NCBI RefSeq assembly: GCF_042646425.1
Contig: NZ_JBHRTR010000034.1
Coordinates: 186,001 to 250,000 of the forward strand
Direction of reading: 5' to 3'
Source: Marinibaculum pumilum
GTDB taxonomy: Bacteria > Pseudomonadota > Alphaproteobacteria > Ferrovibrionales > Ferrovibrionaceae
Length of the DNA: 64,000 nucleotides
Part shown: positions 14,503-23,596 of the stretch, piece by piece
Numbering within the stretch: position 1 is the stretch's first letter
Layout of the letters: each line of letters starts with the position of its first letter
Position numbers and translations under genes: made by a program
The notes under the pieces: model-generated
The model's database searches: none
Seen by the model: the letters and a program-made list of their open reading frames with translations, nothing else
Told to the model about the DNA's origin: nothing

Positions 14503-14745
14503 ATGCACTATGTCTATCTACTCCGAAGCGTGAGCCATCCGGATCAAAGCTATGTCGGCCAAACAGCCGACCTTAAGCGGCGCATGGATTCCCACAACGC
14601 AGGGCGGTCGCCGCATACGGCGAAGTACCGTCCATGGCGGCTCGTTACCTATCTGGCCTTTGACACGCAAGAAAAGGCCCTGGCATTTGAACGCTATCTG
14701 AAGTCGGGCTCCGGCCAGACCTTCGCGCGCCGCCGCCTGTGGTAG
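14503..14745 (+). CDS. Small GIY-YIG nuclease family protein
   Basis: An 80-residue single-domain protein of the UvrC N-terminal/GIY-YIG superfamily. The two-strand signature appears as YVYLLRS and YVGQT, followed by the conserved arginine helix LKRRMDSHN, a histidine-containing turn (SPHTAKYRPW), and the catalytic glutamate helix around KALAFERYLKSGSG. The start at 14503 fits the family (MHYVYLLRS); in-frame GTG codons upstream fall in the repeat. These small proteins often sit beside intergenic repeats; cellular substrate is unknown. The adjacent duplicated hairpins are candidate targets, which is inference. Confidence 0.88.
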   Translation: MHYVYLLRSVSHPDQSYVGQTADLKRRMDSHNAGRSPHTAKYRPWRLVTYLAFDTQEKALAFERYLKSGSGQTFARRRLW

Positions 14746-14871
14746 CGCCGCGGCCGTTCATGGTCCGGCCGGGATATCCCCGGCTACTCTGCTGCCCGCG
14801 ATCCACCGCACGACATGGGATCCTGTTGCCGGGGAGGTCGGTGTGATGAAGTCAGGGACGGGGCGGGTGGT

Positions 14872-16278
14872 GTGAGCGACCCGGTGGGACAGGCCCGCTG
14901 GGCCCTCGCCGCGATGAGCCTGGTGCTGGGTCTCGTGGTCCTGGACGAGACGGTAGTCGGCGTCGCCCTGCCGCGGATCCAGGCGGAGCTGGGCTTCACC
15001 CCGACCGCCGCGCACTGGGTCGTCAATGCCTACCTGTTGACCTTTACCTGCTTCGTCGCCCTGGCGGGACGGGTGGCGGACCTGGTCGGCCGCGGCCCGT
15101 CCTTCCTGGCCGGGCTGGCCCTGTTCGCCGGCGGCTCGCTGGCGGCGGCGCTCGCGGCGGACGGCACCATGCTGATCGCCGCGCGGGCGCTGCAGGGCTG
15201 CGGCGCGGCGATCCTGTTCCCGGCCGGCTTCGCCGTCCTGACCGCGATCTTCCCGCCGGACCGGCGCGGCGCCGCGCTGGGCCTGCAGACCACCGTCGGC
15301 GGGCTGTTCATGGCCTCCGGCCCGCTGCTGGGCGGGGCGCTGGCGGAGCATCTGTCCTGGCGCTGGATCTTCTGGCTGAACCTGCCGCTGCTGGCGGCGA
15401 TCCTGGCGGCCTTCCTGGTCGCCTGGCCGCTGGTCGCAGCGACCGGTCCGAAGCCTGCCGGCGGCGGAGGGCAGGGGGCCGGCCCGCGAATCGACTGGCC
15501 GGGCCTGGCCTTGCTGCTGGCGGGCCTCACCGCACTGACCCTCGGCTTGATGGAAAGCGGATCCTGGGGCTGGGGCTCCCTGCCCGTATTGCTGCTTCTC
15601 GCTGCCGGCGCGGCAAGCCTGGCGGCCTTCCTCTGGCTCGAGGTGCGCCGCCGGCAGCCGCTGCTGCATGTCGACCTGCTGCGGATCCCGACCTTCGCCG
15701 GCGGCGTGATCGTCTTCTTCATGTTCCAGTTCGACAAGATCACCGTCTTCATCTTCGTGCCGCTCTACCTGCAGCAGGTGCTGGGCCTGTCGCCGGTCGA
15801 TGCCGGCCTGCCGATCCTGGCCGCGGTGCTGCCCAGCCTGGTCACCTCGCTGCTGGCCGGCCGCGCCGCCGACCGGCTGGGATCGCGCCTGCCGGCGACG
15901 ATCGGTCTGGCCGCGAACGGCGTCGCGCTGCTGCTGGTCGGCCTGGCCACCGCGCTGGACAGCCTGCCGCTGATCGTTGCCGCGCTGCTGCTCTGGGGCG
16001 CCGTGCTGCCGGTGATCGCGGTGCCAAGCCGGCGGGCGCTGATGAGCGCGGTGCCGCCGGACCATCAGGGGCAGGCCAGCGGGGTCAACCTGACGGTGCA
16101 GATGATGGGCGGCACCCTGGGCCTGGCGCTCTGTACCTCGATCCTGGCGGCGACCGGCAGCTTCCCGCCGGTCTTCCTGCTGACCGGCCTGCTGGTGCTG
16201 GCCTGCCTGGGCGCGGTCTGGGGCATGATGGAACGGCCCGGCAGGCGGGCATCCGACGCAACGGAGCGGCGACAATGA
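14872..16278 (+). CDS. MFS transporter, DHA2 (14-helix) drug-exporter type
   Basis: About 468 residues with 13-14 hydrophobic segments. The first opens RWALAAMSLVLGLVVLDETVVGVALP; the loop 2-3 MFS motif is LAGRVADLVGRGPSF and motif C is visible around GGLFMASGPLLGGAL. DHA2 members are inner-membrane proton antiporters exporting drugs or metabolites. The GTG at 14872 is chosen because it directly precedes helix 1; an ATG at 14815 adds 19 Cys/Gly/Arg-rich residues. The stop overlaps the next start (ATGA), so it is translationally coupled to an FMN reductase. Substrate unknown. Confidence 0.88.
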   Translation: MSDPVGQARWALAAMSLVLGLVVLDETVVGVALPRIQAELGFTPTAAHWVVNAYLLTFTCFVALAGRVADLVGRGPSFLAGLALFAGGSLAAALAADGTMLIAARALQGCGAAILFPAGFAVLTAIFPPDRRGAALGLQTTVGGLFMASGPLLGGALAEHLSWRWIFWLNLPLLAAILAAFLVAWPLVAATGPKPAGGGGQGAGPRIDWPGLALLLAGLTALTLGLMESGSWGWGSLPVLLLLAAGAASLAAFLWLEVRRRQPLLHVDLLRIPTFAGGVIVFFMFQFDKITVFIFVPLYLQQVLGLSPVDAGLPILAAVLPSLVTSLLAGRAADRLGSRLPATIGLAANGVALLLVGLATALDSLPLIVAALLLWGAVLPVIAVPSRRALMSAVPPDHQGQASGVNLTVQMMGGTLGLALCTSILAATGSFPPVFLLTGLLVLACLGAVWGMMERPGRRASDATERRQ

Positions 16279-16865
16279 GCGACAGCATCCTGGTCTTCTA
16301 CGGCTCCTACCGCCGCGACCGGATGGGGATCCGGCTGGCGGACTTCATCGTGAAGGGGATGGCGGCCCGCGGCGCGGCGGCGGAACTGGTCGACGCGAAG
16401 GCCGTCGACCTGCCGATGCTCGACCGTATGTACAAGGAATACGCGGCCGGCGAGGCGCCGGCGGCGATGGAGCGGCTGGCCGCGAAGATCCGCGGCGCCG
16501 ATGCCTTCGTCTTCGTCACCGGCGAATACAACTGGGGCCCGCAGCCGGGCCTGAAGAACCTGACCGACCACTACCTGGAGGAATGGTTCTGGCGGCCTGC
16601 CGCCATCGCCAGCTATTCCGCCGGCCGCCTGTCCGGCGTGCGGTCTGCCACCGTCTGGCACGGCATCCTGTCGGAAATGGGCTTGGCGGTGATCTCCTCG
16701 ACCCTTGCCGTCGGCCCGATCGCGAAGACTCTGGACAAAGAGGGCGCGCCGACCGGGGATGCCGGGGCGGCCCTGGAGCGGGCGTTCGAGCGGTTCGCCG
16801 ACGACCTGGCCTGGTGGACCGAGGCCGCAAAGGCGCAGCGCGAACGGCAGGCCCCGCCGTACTGA
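16275..16865 (+). CDS. NADPH-dependent FMN reductase family protein
   Basis: A 196-residue flavodoxin-fold protein. It opens with the phosphate-binding loop region ILVFYGSYRRDRMG and carries the family motif FVFVTGEYNWGPQPGLKNLTDHY, which contacts the flavin ring, then SATVWHGILSEMGLAVI. Members reduce FMN, quinones, azo compounds or chromate. It overlaps the upstream exporter gene by 4 bp, suggesting a joint detoxification role (inferred). The full domain is present. Confidence 0.9.
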   Translation: MSDSILVFYGSYRRDRMGIRLADFIVKGMAARGAAAELVDAKAVDLPMLDRMYKEYAAGEAPAAMERLAAKIRGADAFVFVTGEYNWGPQPGLKNLTDHYLEEWFWRPAAIASYSAGRLSGVRSATVWHGILSEMGLAVISSTLAVGPIAKTLDKEGAPTGDAGAALERAFERFADDLAWWTEAAKAQRERQAPPY

Positions 16866-16883
16866 CCCGGCCGGCCGCAGCGC

Positions 16884-17675
16884 CTAGCGCATGGCGAAAC
16901 CGCCGGAGACGGTGATCAGCTGCCCGGTGACCTGACGGGCGGCGCGGTCGGAGGCGAGGAACAGCACCGCATTGGCGATATCCTCCGCCTTTGTCAGCCG
17001 GCGCAGCGGGGTCTTGCGGGCGACATAGTCGACCTGCGCGTCGTTCATGATCGCCGCCCGGTCCTGCCACAGGGAGTTGGCGCCCATCGTGTCCGGCTCC
17101 TCGGGCAATGTCAGGCCCGGTGCCACCAGGTTGGCGCGGACGCCGTGGCGGCCATATTCCTGCGCGATCGTCCGGATGAAGGCGACGACGCCGGCCTTGG
17201 CGGCGGCATAGACACCCTGCCGCGGTTCGCCGAAGGCGGCGGTGGAGGCGGTGGCGATGATCGCGCCATGGCCCTGATCGACCATTTCCGGCAGCACCGC
17301 GCGCACGGCCGACATGCAGGCTGTCAGGTTCACGTGCAGCAGCTGGTCCCAGTCTTCCGGCGGCGTGTCCAGGAAGAAGGCCGGGCGGTTCCAACCGACA
17401 TTGGCCACCAGGACGTCGATCCCGCCCAGCCGCTCCAGCGCGGTGGCGCAGGCGGTCGCGGCGGCCGCATGGTCGGCAAGGTCGGCGGGAATGACCGCGG
17501 CCATGGCAGCGCCACGGTCCATCGCCTCGGCCGCCGTGCGTTCGGCCTGCGCCGCGTCCCTGTCGAGGATGGCGAGACCGGCGCCCTCGGCCGCCAGGGC
17601 CAGCACGATCGCCCGCCCGATATGCGAGGCGCCGCCGGTCACCGCGACCCGCGCGCCCGTCAGTCCGAGGTCCAT
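16884..17675 (-). CDS. SDR family oxidoreductase
   Basis: A 263-residue classical short-chain dehydrogenase. The N-terminal nucleotide loop is VAVTGGASHIGRAIVLAL, the structural motif is VLVANVGWN (NNAG variant), and the catalytic Ser-Tyr-Lys lies in IIATASTAAFGEPRQGVYAAAK. The C-terminal part has DIANAVLFLASDRA and TVSGG, usual for the family. It is the last gene of the minus-strand run CoA ligase - MDR oxidoreductase - Rieske oxygenase - SDR, 28 bp after the Rieske gene. It likely oxidises a hydroxyl made by the oxygenase or after CoA activation; substrate not known. Confidence 0.93.
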   Translation of the reverse strand: MDLGLTGARVAVTGGASHIGRAIVLALAAEGAGLAILDRDAAQAERTAAEAMDRGAAMAAVIPADLADHAAAATACATALERLGGIDVLVANVGWNRPAFFLDTPPEDWDQLLHVNLTACMSAVRAVLPEMVDQGHGAIIATASTAAFGEPRQGVYAAAKAGVVAFIRTIAQEYGRHGVRANLVAPGLTLPEEPDTMGANSLWQDRAAIMNDAQVDYVARKTPLRRLTKAEDIANAVLFLASDRAARQVTGQLITVSGGFAMR

Positions 17676-17703
17676 GTCCGGTCCGATCCCGGCTCTGCTG
17701 CCG

Positions 17704-18852
17704 TCAGTCCTCGGCCAGCAGCCGGTCGATGCACTGGTGCAGGTCGATCAGGCCCGTTTCCATGGCGCCATAGACCACCTCCGGCACCAGGCCGGAGGCG
17801 AGATTGGCATGGATCCGCTCCATGGTCGGGAAATCCTCCGTCCCGGTCACGTTGAGCAGGATGTCCAGGCTGCGGCTCCATCGGTTGCGGGCCTTCTCCG
17901 TCTCCGGCGGGGTGGGGGCGTAGAGGCTGGTATGCACCCGGGTGCGGTCGACCGACAGCGGTTCCACCCGCCACATCTGGACATGGTCCAGCTGATGCAC
18001 CAGCAGCGCGTTGGGCAGGATGAAATACTGGATCGTGGCATGCGGCAGCAGGGTCCAGTCCGCTTCCGCCGGCTTGTCGAACTCCGCATAGACGGTCTTG
18101 CGCAGGCCGATGGTGCGCGGGTTCAGCCCGAACCGGTCGTTGATCATGTGCCGGAAGACGAAGTCCGGGGCGATCGTGTCCTTGTGCAGCCAGGGGATGT
18201 GATAGGCCTCGGTAAAGGTGTCGAGGATCAGTTTCCAGTTGCAGTTCCAGACATGGCTGCGGGTCTCGAAATGGCTGTAGCCGCCCAGGCCGTAGTCCGA
18301 CAGCTCCGTCTGCGCGCCCTGCAGGGCGTCGTCGACGTCGATCGCGTCCTCGCCGACCAGGCGGGCGAAGACCATGCCGTAGGCCTCCGCCACCGCCACC
18401 CGGTGCAGGCTGCAGTCGCGCATCGGCACGTCGTCGAAGGCGGTGCCGGTGCCCGGCCGGGCAATCAGCGCGCCGTCCTGGTCGTAGGTCCAGGCGTGAT
18501 AGCCGCACTGGATCGTCTGCATGCCGGCGCCCCGTCCGGCCAGCAGCGGCGCGGCGCGGTGCCGGCAGGCATTGACGAAGCCGCGCAAGGCCCCGTCCCG
18601 GGCGCGCAGCACGACGATCGGCACGCCGCCCGGCTCGGCGGTGACATAGTCGCCCGGCGCGGCCAGGTCGCCGCTCAGGCAGACCAGCACCGGCCGACGG
18701 CGGAACAGCCGCTCGCGCTCGCGCTCGTAGCGGGCCGGGTCGGTATAGGCGGCGGCCGGGTTGCGCATGCTGGCCGGCGCCACCGGCCCAGGCTGGCGCC
18801 GGTCGAAGCCCTGCAGCCGTTTCAGCAGTTCCACCTGTCGCTCGTGGCGCAT
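17704..18852 (-). CDS. Rieske non-haem iron aromatic ring-hydroxylating oxygenase, alpha-type subunit
   Basis: A 382-residue protein. The Rieske [2Fe-2S] ligands are visible as CRHRAAPLL and CGYHAWTY (about residues 80-105). The catalytic domain has the mononuclear iron histidines in the stretch around DTFTEAYHIPWLHKDTI. No beta subunit gene lies nearby, so this is probably an alpha-only oxygenase that depends on a reductase encoded elsewhere. The start at 18852 (MRHERQVELLKRLQGF) gives normal length; longer readings are Arg/Trp-rich noise. It sits between an MDR oxidoreductase and an SDR in one direction. Substrate unknown. Confidence 0.92.
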   Translation of the reverse strand: MRHERQVELLKRLQGFDRRQPGPVAPASMRNPAAAYTDPARYERERERLFRRRPVLVCLSGDLAAPGDYVTAEPGGVPIVVLRARDGALRGFVNACRHRAAPLLAGRGAGMQTIQCGYHAWTYDQDGALIARPGTGTAFDDVPMRDCSLHRVAVAEAYGMVFARLVGEDAIDVDDALQGAQTELSDYGLGGYSHFETRSHVWNCNWKLILDTFTEAYHIPWLHKDTIAPDFVFRHMINDRFGLNPRTIGLRKTVYAEFDKPAEADWTLLPHATIQYFILPNALLVHQLDHVQMWRVEPLSVDRTRVHTSLYAPTPPETEKARNRWSRSLDILLNVTGTEDFPTMERIHANLASGLVPEVVYGAMETGLIDLHQCIDRLLAED

Positions 18853-18940
18853 CGCCGACCTCCCTCTGTCTCGCTCTGCGGGGGCGGGCGCCCCGGTTAT
18901 TGTTTGTGGACGCTCGCCGCCCGCCGCCTGCCACTTGGGG

Positions 18941-19924
18941 CTACGGCACCAGCACCAGGCGCCCCGCCACCTTTCGGTCCTCCAGCGCGGCGAGCGCGTC
19001 GGGGATCTCCGCCAGGCCGAGGGTCCGGTTGAGCGCCGGGCGGATCGCGCCTTCGGCATAGAGCCGCAGCAGATCCTTGTGCGCGTCGGCAATGACCTCG
19101 GGCATGTGCCGGGAGTATTGCGACCAGTGCACGCCGATCACCGAATAGTTCTTCACCAGGATGTGGTTCGCCGGAAAGCTGGGGATCTCGCCGTCGGCGA
19201 AGCCGATCACCAGGTAGCGGCCCTCCCAGGCCATGCGCCGGCGGACGATGTCCGCGGCGGCACCGCCGACGGGGTCGAAGGCGACGTCGACGCCATGACC
19301 GTCCGTGATCTCGGCCAGACGTGCGGCAAGATCCTCGTTGCGATGGTCGATCACCACGTCCGCGCCCATCTGGCGGCAGAATGCGATCTTTTCCGGCGAC
19401 CCGGCGGTGGCGATCACCTTCGCCCCGGCCGCGCGCCCCAGCTGGATCGCCGCGGAGCCGACGCCGCCGGCGCCGCCCAGCACCAGCAGCCAGTCGCCGG
19501 CGGCGAGCCGCCCGGAATGATGCAGGCCGACATGGGCCGTCTGGTAGGTGGTGTAGAGCAGGGTGACCTGCGGGAAGGGGATCTCCGGCGGAAAGACCAG
19601 AGCGGAATTGGCCCGGATCAGCGCCAGTTCCGCATAGCCGCCGGCCGGCAGCGCCGACATGCCCGCGGCATGGTCGCCGATCGCCAGCGTGACGCCGGGG
19701 CCGACCGCCTCGACCACGCCGGCTGTCTCCAGCCCGGGGGTGAAGGGCAGGGGCGGCCGGTCCTGGTAGATCCCCTGGCAGAGCAGGATGTCGGCGAAAT
19801 TGACCGTGCCGGCGCGGACCCGCACCAGCGCCTCGCCCGGGCCCGGTTCGGGTGACGGCAGGCCGTCTTCCAGCGCGAGTGCCGTCGAGGGATGGCCCTT
19901 CTCCCGCACCAGCCAGCCCTTCAT
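18941..19924 (-). CDS. Quinone oxidoreductase-like MDR protein (NADPH:quinone reductase family)
   Basis: A 327-residue medium-chain dehydrogenase/reductase. The N-terminal GroES-like domain includes VNFADILLCQGIYQ and PFTPGLETAGVVEAVGPGV. The Rossmann domain has LLVLGGAGGVGSAAIQLGRAAGAKVIATAGS. No structural-zinc cysteine cluster is visible, which fits the zinc-free quinone oxidoreductase or enoyl reductase branch. The start at 19924 (MKGWLVREKG) is typical. It is 88 bp upstream of the Rieske gene in the same direction. It may reduce a double bond of a CoA intermediate; this is inferred. Confidence 0.9.
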   Translation of the reverse strand: MKGWLVREKGHPSTALALEDGLPSPEPGPGEALVRVRAGTVNFADILLCQGIYQDRPPLPFTPGLETAGVVEAVGPGVTLAIGDHAAGMSALPAGGYAELALIRANSALVFPPEIPFPQVTLLYTTYQTAHVGLHHSGRLAAGDWLLVLGGAGGVGSAAIQLGRAAGAKVIATAGSPEKIAFCRQMGADVVIDHRNEDLAARLAEITDGHGVDVAFDPVGGAAADIVRRRMAWEGRYLVIGFADGEIPSFPANHILVKNYSVIGVHWSQYSRHMPEVIADAHKDLLRLYAEGAIRPALNRTLGLAEIPDALAALEDRKVAGRLVLVP

Positions 19925-20116
19925 CGCCGGGCCTCCGCGCTTCCGGTCACGGCAGCCGGGTCTTTTATCAACATGTCCTTCACGACACAGTCCTTCAGCA
20001 TGCAATGTTCCAAGAACCCGATGCCTCCCAGGCCGGTCTCCTCCTGCTTCCGCTTCTTCTGGGGGCCGGTCATTCCGCATCGCCGGCCCTCCCGGTTTCC
20101 CGAGCTTCGGCGCCCG

Positions 20117-21859
20117 CTACGCCGCGTCGCGGCCGAGCCGCGCCTGCGCCTGGCGGATCAGCTCGAACTTCTGCACCTTGCCGGTGGGCGTCTTCGGCAA
20201 TTCCTCGGCGGTCGTGAACAGCACGTGGCGGGGCCATTTGAACTTCGCCAGCCGCGCCTGGCTCCATTCGATCAGGTCCGCCTCGCTGACCGGCCTCTTG
20301 CCCGACGGCACGATCCAGGCGGCGCCGATCTCGCCCCAGCGGTCGTCCGGCAGGCCGATCACATAGGCCTGGGCGACCCCTTCGTGGGCGAGCAGCACCT
20401 CCTCCACCTCCTTCGGCGCCACCAGCTCGCCGCCGGTCTTGTAGAGCTCCTTCGACCGGCCGGTGACCTGCACGAAGCCGTCGGCGCGCACCCGGCCCAG
20501 ATCGCCGGAGCGCAGCCAGCCGTCGGCCAGGAACAGTTCCGCGGTGCGCTCCGGCAGCGCGAAATAGCCGCTGGTGGCCAGCGGGCTGCGGCAGATCAGC
20601 TCGCCCTCCTCGCCGTCGGGCAGCAGCGCGCCGGTAAAGGGGTCGCAGGTTCGGTACTCTGCGACCAGGCCGCCCAGTTCGGCGATGCCGGCGACGCCGC
20701 CATCGACCACCCGGCCGACGACCTGCTCCATGAAGTCGAGCGGGCCGTCCGGATCCGTCAGGCAGGTGGCGGCGGACAGCTCCGTCATGCCGTAGCCGGT
20801 GATCAGCTCGGTCAGGCCCAGCCCCTCGGCCATGCGCCGCCAGACCCAGGCCGGTGTCGCGGCGGCGCCGGACAGGCAGGCATAGAGGGAGGAGAGGTCG
20901 TAGCGCCCGACCTCCGGATGCTCGATCACCGCCATCGCCATGGTCGGCACGAACATCGCGTCATGCACCCGGTGGCGCTCGACCGCCTTCAGGGTCTCCA
21001 GCGGGTCGAAGGCGAGTTGCGGCACGACGGCGCCGCCGACCCAGATCACCGACAGGACGCCCATCACCAGGCCGAAGGCGTGGTAGAGCGGCAGCGCGAA
21101 GATCACCCGCCTGCCATCCTCGAAGCCGCGGTGCAGGGCGGAGGCGTAGCTGCAGCGCAGCAGGTTGTCGTGGCTTTGCAGCACGCCTTTCGGCAGGCCG
21201 GTGGTGCCGGAGGTGTACATCACCACAGCCGGATCGTCGGGCCCGGCGGGATTCTCCGCCAGCGGCGCCGCATCCGCCCGGCCCTCCGCCAGCAGCTCGT
21301 CCACCGTCGCGACCCCGGCCCGGTCGCCGCCGAAGCGGATCACCGCGTCCAGGCCGGGGAAGCGGGCATGGGCATCGCGTTCCCAGCCGGGCGCCAGTTC
21401 GTCCAGCATGGCCAGGTAGTCCAGGCCCCGGAACGCGGCCATGGTGATCAGCACCTTGCAGTGCGACTGTTCCAGGACATAGCCGAGTTCTTTGGCCCGG
21501 AAGGCGTAGTTCACCGGGATCAGCGCCGCGCCGAGGCGCCAGACCGCCAGTGCCAGCGGCACGAAGGCGGGATAGTTCGCCATCACCAGCGCGACCCGGT
21601 CGCCCTGGCCGACACCCCGCGCGCGCAGGCCCTTCGCATAGGCCTCCGCCTGTGCCTGCACCTCCGCATAGCTCAGGGTCGCGTCGTCGCCGATGACGTA
21701 GGCGCGGTCCGGGAACGCCGCCGCCGTGCGGGCGATGCTGCGGTCCAGGGTCTCCTGCTGCCAGCGCGGGTGCCGCGCGGCGAGCAGCTTTCGTCGTTCC
21801 GCCAGGCTCGGTCGTGGTGCGGCTGCGACGGTGTCTGCACTTCCTTCGGACTGGGACAT
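20117..21859 (-). CDS. AMP-dependent acyl-CoA synthetase/ligase
   Basis: A 580-residue ANL-superfamily enzyme. The phosphate loop is VVMYTSGTTGLPKGVLQSH, the A5 motif is ITGYGMTEL, the A7/A8 hinge region is WLRSGDLGRVRADGFVQVTGRSKELYKTGGELVAPKEVE, and the A10 lysine is in KTPTGKVQKFEL. It activates a carboxylate as the acyl-AMP and then the CoA thioester. All motifs are intact. It is the first gene of the minus-strand catabolic run and is divergent from an LLM flavoenzyme gene. The start at 21859 (MSQSEGSADT) follows gggaggcgctcc. Confidence 0.92.
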   Translation of the reverse strand: MSQSEGSADTVAAAPRPSLAERRKLLAARHPRWQQETLDRSIARTAAAFPDRAYVIGDDATLSYAEVQAQAEAYAKGLRARGVGQGDRVALVMANYPAFVPLALAVWRLGAALIPVNYAFRAKELGYVLEQSHCKVLITMAAFRGLDYLAMLDELAPGWERDAHARFPGLDAVIRFGGDRAGVATVDELLAEGRADAAPLAENPAGPDDPAVVMYTSGTTGLPKGVLQSHDNLLRCSYASALHRGFEDGRRVIFALPLYHAFGLVMGVLSVIWVGGAVVPQLAFDPLETLKAVERHRVHDAMFVPTMAMAVIEHPEVGRYDLSSLYACLSGAAATPAWVWRRMAEGLGLTELITGYGMTELSAATCLTDPDGPLDFMEQVVGRVVDGGVAGIAELGGLVAEYRTCDPFTGALLPDGEEGELICRSPLATSGYFALPERTAELFLADGWLRSGDLGRVRADGFVQVTGRSKELYKTGGELVAPKEVEEVLLAHEGVAQAYVIGLPDDRWGEIGAAWIVPSGKRPVSEADLIEWSQARLAKFKWPRHVLFTTAEELPKTPTGKVQKFELIRQAQARLGRDAA

Positions 21860-22050
21860 GGAGCGCCTCCCTCGGCTTCGCCGTTTTGCCGGCGTTTGCA
21901 TTTTTATAATCTTCGTTCGATTTTAGTGTCAATGCGACGCAGGAATGGTCTGGAAGTATCGCTTGCTGCGTTGCCGGTCGCTTTGAAATCTAATAGTCTG
22001 TAGAAAATAAAGCGGGCGCATGGCAGGCCCGCCTCGGGGAGGGACAAGGC
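21860..22050. promoter_or_regulatory. Divergent promoter region of catabolic cluster 1
   Basis: A 191 bp region between the divergent CoA-ligase and LLM genes. It has AT-rich patches at about 21899-21930 (tttttataatcttcgttcga) and 21985-22010 (tctaatagtctgtagaaaat) that look like promoter elements for the two directions. A ggaggga ribosome site precedes the LLM start. The TetR protein encoded at the end of the plus-strand operon is the likely regulator (inferred); no clean palindrome was found. Confidence 0.45.
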
Positions 22051-23175
22051 ATGCATGTCGGCCTGGGACTCACATTCCAGAACCTGATCGCGGGGCGCAG
22101 CGACACCGACGTCTATCGCGAGGAACTGCAGCTCGCCGCCGAGGCGGAACCGCTGGGCTACGATTCCATCTGGACGCCGGAGCATCACTTCACCGACTAC
22201 ATGATGACGCCGAACGTCACCCAGTTCCTGTCCTGGGTGGCCGGCCGGACGAGCCGCATCCGGCTGGGCAGTATGGTCACCGTGCTGCCCTGGCACGACC
22301 CGATGCGGGTGGCGGAGAATTTCGCGCTGCTGGACCAGCTGTCGGAAGGCCGGGCGATCCTGGGCATCGGCCGCGGCCTGGGCCGGCTGGAGTTCGACGG
22401 CTTCCGCGCCGAGATGGGCGAGAGCCGGCGCCGCTTCACCGAATATACCGAGGCGATCGTGGCGGGGCTGGAAAGCGGCGTCATGGAATATGACGGCGCC
22501 TTCTACAAGCAGCCGCGGATGCCGATCCGGCCCGCGCCCTATGCCAGCTTCCGCGGCCGGACCTACGCCTCCGCAATCTCGCCGGACTCCGTCACCCTGA
22601 TGGCGCGGCTGGGGATCGGCCTGATGGTGATCGCGCAGAAGCCCTGGGACACGGTCAAGGCGGACCTGGACGGCTATCGCGACACTTATCGCGAGGTGAA
22701 CGGGGAGGAGGCGCCGAAGCCGATCCTGGCGATGTTCGTCGCCTGCCACGAAGACGCAGCCGAGGCGCAGCGGATGCGCGAGACCTACCTGCAGGCCTAT
22801 GCCCGCTCCACCGTGGTGAACTACGAGTTCGACAATGCGAAGTTCGCCGAGATCGAGGGCTACGAGTATTACGGCGGGCTGTCGCGCAACATCGCCAAGC
22901 ACGGGCTGGAGAAGTTCAACGGCTTCCTGGCGGACCTGCAGGTCTGGGGCACGCCGGAAGAGGTGACGGCACGCCTGATCGACCGGGCTTCGTTCCTGGA
23001 TGTCGGCGGGCTGCTGCTGCTGCCGGTCTATGGCGGCATGCCGGCGGCTGTGGCACGGGCCAATTTCGACCTGGTGGCGCGGAAGGTCCTGCCGGCGCTG
23101 AAGGCACATGATGTCGGTGGCGATCTGGGGGTGCGCTATGCCGCGCCTGCCGGTCCGATGCGGCGGACCGCCTGA
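22051..23175 (+). CDS. LLM class flavin-dependent oxidoreductase (luciferase-like monooxygenase)
   Basis: A 374-residue TIM-barrel protein of the bacterial-luciferase family. It opens MHVGLGLTFQNLIAGRSD and contains DSIWTPEHHFTDYMMTP, the stretch RLGSMVTVLPWHDPMRVAENFALLDQLSEGRAILGIGRGLG typical of LLM enzymes, and a C-terminal DVGGLLLLPVYGGMP. These enzymes use FMNH2 supplied by a separate reductase to oxygenate substrates. First gene of the plus-strand operon, with a ggaggga ribosome site; its stop directly touches the next start. Substrate unknown. Confidence 0.92.
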   Translation: MHVGLGLTFQNLIAGRSDTDVYREELQLAAEAEPLGYDSIWTPEHHFTDYMMTPNVTQFLSWVAGRTSRIRLGSMVTVLPWHDPMRVAENFALLDQLSEGRAILGIGRGLGRLEFDGFRAEMGESRRRFTEYTEAIVAGLESGVMEYDGAFYKQPRMPIRPAPYASFRGRTYASAISPDSVTLMARLGIGLMVIAQKPWDTVKADLDGYRDTYREVNGEEAPKPILAMFVACHEDAAEAQRMRETYLQAYARSTVVNYEFDNAKFAEIEGYEYYGGLSRNIAKHGLEKFNGFLADLQVWGTPEEVTARLIDRASFLDVGGLLLLPVYGGMPAAVARANFDLVARKVLPALKAHDVGGDLGVRYAAPAGPMRRTA

Positions 23176-23586
23176 ATGGCGGTGTCGGCAGAAGAGGGCG
23201 GGGCCGGGCGCTCGCCGAGCGAGGTCGTCCGCACCTACCTGGACATCCTCTACAATCAGCGGCGCCTGGATCTGATCCCGGAACTGATCGCCGATCCGAC
23301 CTGGCGGCACGCGCCCGGGGAGGTGAAATGCCTGACCCTGGCGGAAACGATCGAACGGCTGGAGGGATTGCTCGCGCTGTGCCCCGTCCTGCGCTTCGAA
23401 TCCTCGGTCACGGTGGCCGAGGGCGACAAGGTGGCGGTGGCCTGGAACGGCTGGAGCACGCAGACCAGCGGCAAATCCTACCAGCTGAGCGGCATCGAGA
23501 TCTTCCGCGTCCGCGACGGCAGGATCGTCGAGATCTGGAATTCGCGGGAGGCGCGCGGCCTCTGGCAGGAGCCGAAGATCGCCTGA
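23176..23586 (+). CDS. NTF2/SnoaL-like fold protein
   Basis: A 136-residue protein with the alpha+beta cone fold of SnoaL-like polyketide cyclases and ester hydrolases. Visible features are VVRTYLDILYNQRRLDLIPELIADPTWRH, the mid-strand VAVAWNGWSTQ, and the closing strands YQLSGIEIFRVRDGRIVEIWNSRE, which are characteristic. Members include isomerases, hydratases and non-catalytic binding proteins. Its ATG follows the LLM stop with no gap, so the two are probably translated together; it may process the LLM product (inferred). Confidence 0.85.
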   Translation: MAVSAEEGGAGRSPSEVVRTYLDILYNQRRLDLIPELIADPTWRHAPGEVKCLTLAETIERLEGLLALCPVLRFESSVTVAEGDKVAVAWNGWSTQTSGKSYQLSGIEIFRVRDGRIVEIWNSREARGLWQEPKIA

Positions 23587-23596
23587 TGGGCCGGCC

